NCBI GenBank assembly: GCA_018970175.1 | Contig: JAGWWV010000022.1 | Span: 1-34,477, forward strand | Source of the DNA: Acidobacteriota bacterium | GTDB lineage: Bacteria > Actinomycetota > Acidimicrobiia > Acidimicrobiales > Ilumatobacteraceae | Length of the DNA stretch: 34,477 nucleotides | Direction of reading: 5' to 3' | Part shown: positions 33,873-34,477 of the stretch, piece after piece | How the letters are laid out: each line of letters starts with the position of its first letter | Numbering within the stretch: position 1 is the stretch's first letter | Notes under the pieces: model-generated | Database searches by the model: none | What the model was told of the DNA's origin: nothing | Seen by the model: the letters and a program-made list of their open reading frames with translations, nothing else | Translations under genes and position numbers: made by a program

Positions 33873-34477
33873 ATGCGTCTCAACTTCGTGATTCTCCTCC
33901 CGCCCTCGGAGGGCAAGGCGGAGGGGGGCGCCCCGCGCACCAAGTGGAAACCGGCCAGCGGCACTTTCGGCGCGACACTCGGAGCCAAGCGCGCCGAGGT
34001 CGCTTCGGCCCTCGCCACCCTGCGGGGCGGCGACGCGGCACTACTCGGCGTTGGCGGGGTACACCTCGAGCGGGCCCGCGCCGCAAACCTCGCCCTTGTT
34101 GGCGCGCCCACCCTGCCCGCAGCCGAGCGCTACACAGGGGTCGTCTGGGACTATCTCGATCTTGGATCGATGTCGGCCACCCAGCGCGAACGAGCCCTCC
34201 CCCGCATCGTCGTGCCGAGCGGCCTGTTGGGAGCGTGCCTTGCCAGCGACCCGACCCCCGATTACCGCCTCAAGATGGGCGCACGACCACGCGGGTTCGG
34301 CGGGACGATGGCGAAGTGGTGGCGCGACGCGGTGAGCGTTGCCATCAACAACTACGCGGAGGGTTCCTTGGTGATCGACCTTTTGCCTGCGGAACATCGC
34401 GCCGCGTTCGCACCCGACCTCGACGTCGTTGCGGACTACGTGGCACTCGATCTCGTCACCCCGGCGGGCAGGGCCGG
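33873..34477 (+). CDS. yaaA: YaaA-family (peroxide stress, UPF0246) protein, 3' end outside the window
   Basis: The frame opens at the ATG at 33873 and stays open for 201 codons to the window edge. The N-terminus MRLNFVILLPPSEGKAEGG has the LLPPSEGK signature of the actinobacterial YaaA/DUF328 group. The later blocks RYTGVVWDYLDL and VVPSGLLGACLASDPTPDYRLKMG match the same family, as does the run of WW and NNY residues near the edge. In E. coli YaaA limits intracellular free iron during peroxide stress and binds DNA; the role here is inferred. It is divergent from the heme enzyme P450 gene across a 118-base gap holding a dyad. No ribosome site is obvious. About 40-50 residues are probably missing. 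Confidence 0.82.
   Translation, partial: MRLNFVILLPPSEGKAEGGAPRTKWKPASGTFGATLGAKRAEVASALATLRGGDAALLGVGGVHLERARAANLALVGAPTLPAAERYTGVVWDYLDLGSMSATQRERALPRIVVPSGLLGACLASDPTPDYRLKMGARPRGFGGTMAKWWRDAVSVAINNYAEGSLVIDLLPAEHRAAFAPDLDVVADYVALDLVTPAGRA

Noticed and set aside
1-34477. tRNA, rRNA, CRISPR arrays, insertion sequences, phage or integrase genes
   Set aside because: None of their hallmarks were seen when reading both strands; short RNAs could be missed without a covariance-model search.

Overview
The window is a gene-dense, GC-rich bacterial chromosome segment, with GTG starts and stop/start overlaps throughout. Several features suggest an actinobacterium: a single-subunit five-helix SdhC with no SdhD, a form II CoxL, a proton-pumping pyrophosphatase, and probable leaderless starts. 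I would guess a member of the Acidimicrobiia, but that placement is inference; no rRNA or tRNA gene is present to confirm it. No CRISPR array, insertion sequence, integrase or phage gene was seen.

Region A (1-8060, + strand) reads as one tightly packed catabolic transcription unit. It holds the 3' part of an acetoacetyl-CoA synthetase gene, a metal-dependent amidohydrolase, two short-chain dehydrogenases, two paralogous compact cytochromes P450 and an ACMSD-type amidohydrolase. Most of the junctions overlap by 1-8 bases.

Region B (8057-14127, - strand) meets region A stop to stop. Read from its 5' end it holds a MoxR/ChlI-type AAA+ ATPase, a ThuA-like protein, then coxL-coxS-coxM (a form II molybdenum hydroxylase, not a proven CO dehydrogenase) and a three-cysteine 3Fe-4S ferredoxin of the kind that feeds electrons to P450s. 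Regions A and B together look like a pathway for an unidentified organic substrate. Oxidations by P450, Mo-hydroxylase and SDR enzymes would be combined with amidohydrolase-type cleavage or decarboxylation, ending in acetoacetate. This pathway is the best candidate for an undescribed system here.

Region C (14187-29223) is central metabolism. It contains succinate dehydrogenase (sdhC-sdhA-sdhB, - strand), then divergently hppA, a DedA protein and an SCP2-like protein (+). Then on the - strand come malate dehydrogenase, an acyltransferase-3/SGNH protein, metF, purH, succinyl-CoA synthetase (sucC-sucD) and a stand-alone B12-binding mutase subunit. A strong bidirectional terminator separates the SCP2-like gene from mdh.

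Region D (29281-34477) holds a small membrane-anchored protein, a flavodoxin-like protein, the PcrA/UvrD helicase, a canonical third P450 and, divergent from it, a YaaA-family gene cut by the window end. Several monocistronic genes lack a Shine-Dalgarno sequence but carry a -10-like hexamer 6-9 nt before the start codon, suggesting leaderless transcription. Operon-internal genes often have clear AGGAG-type sites.
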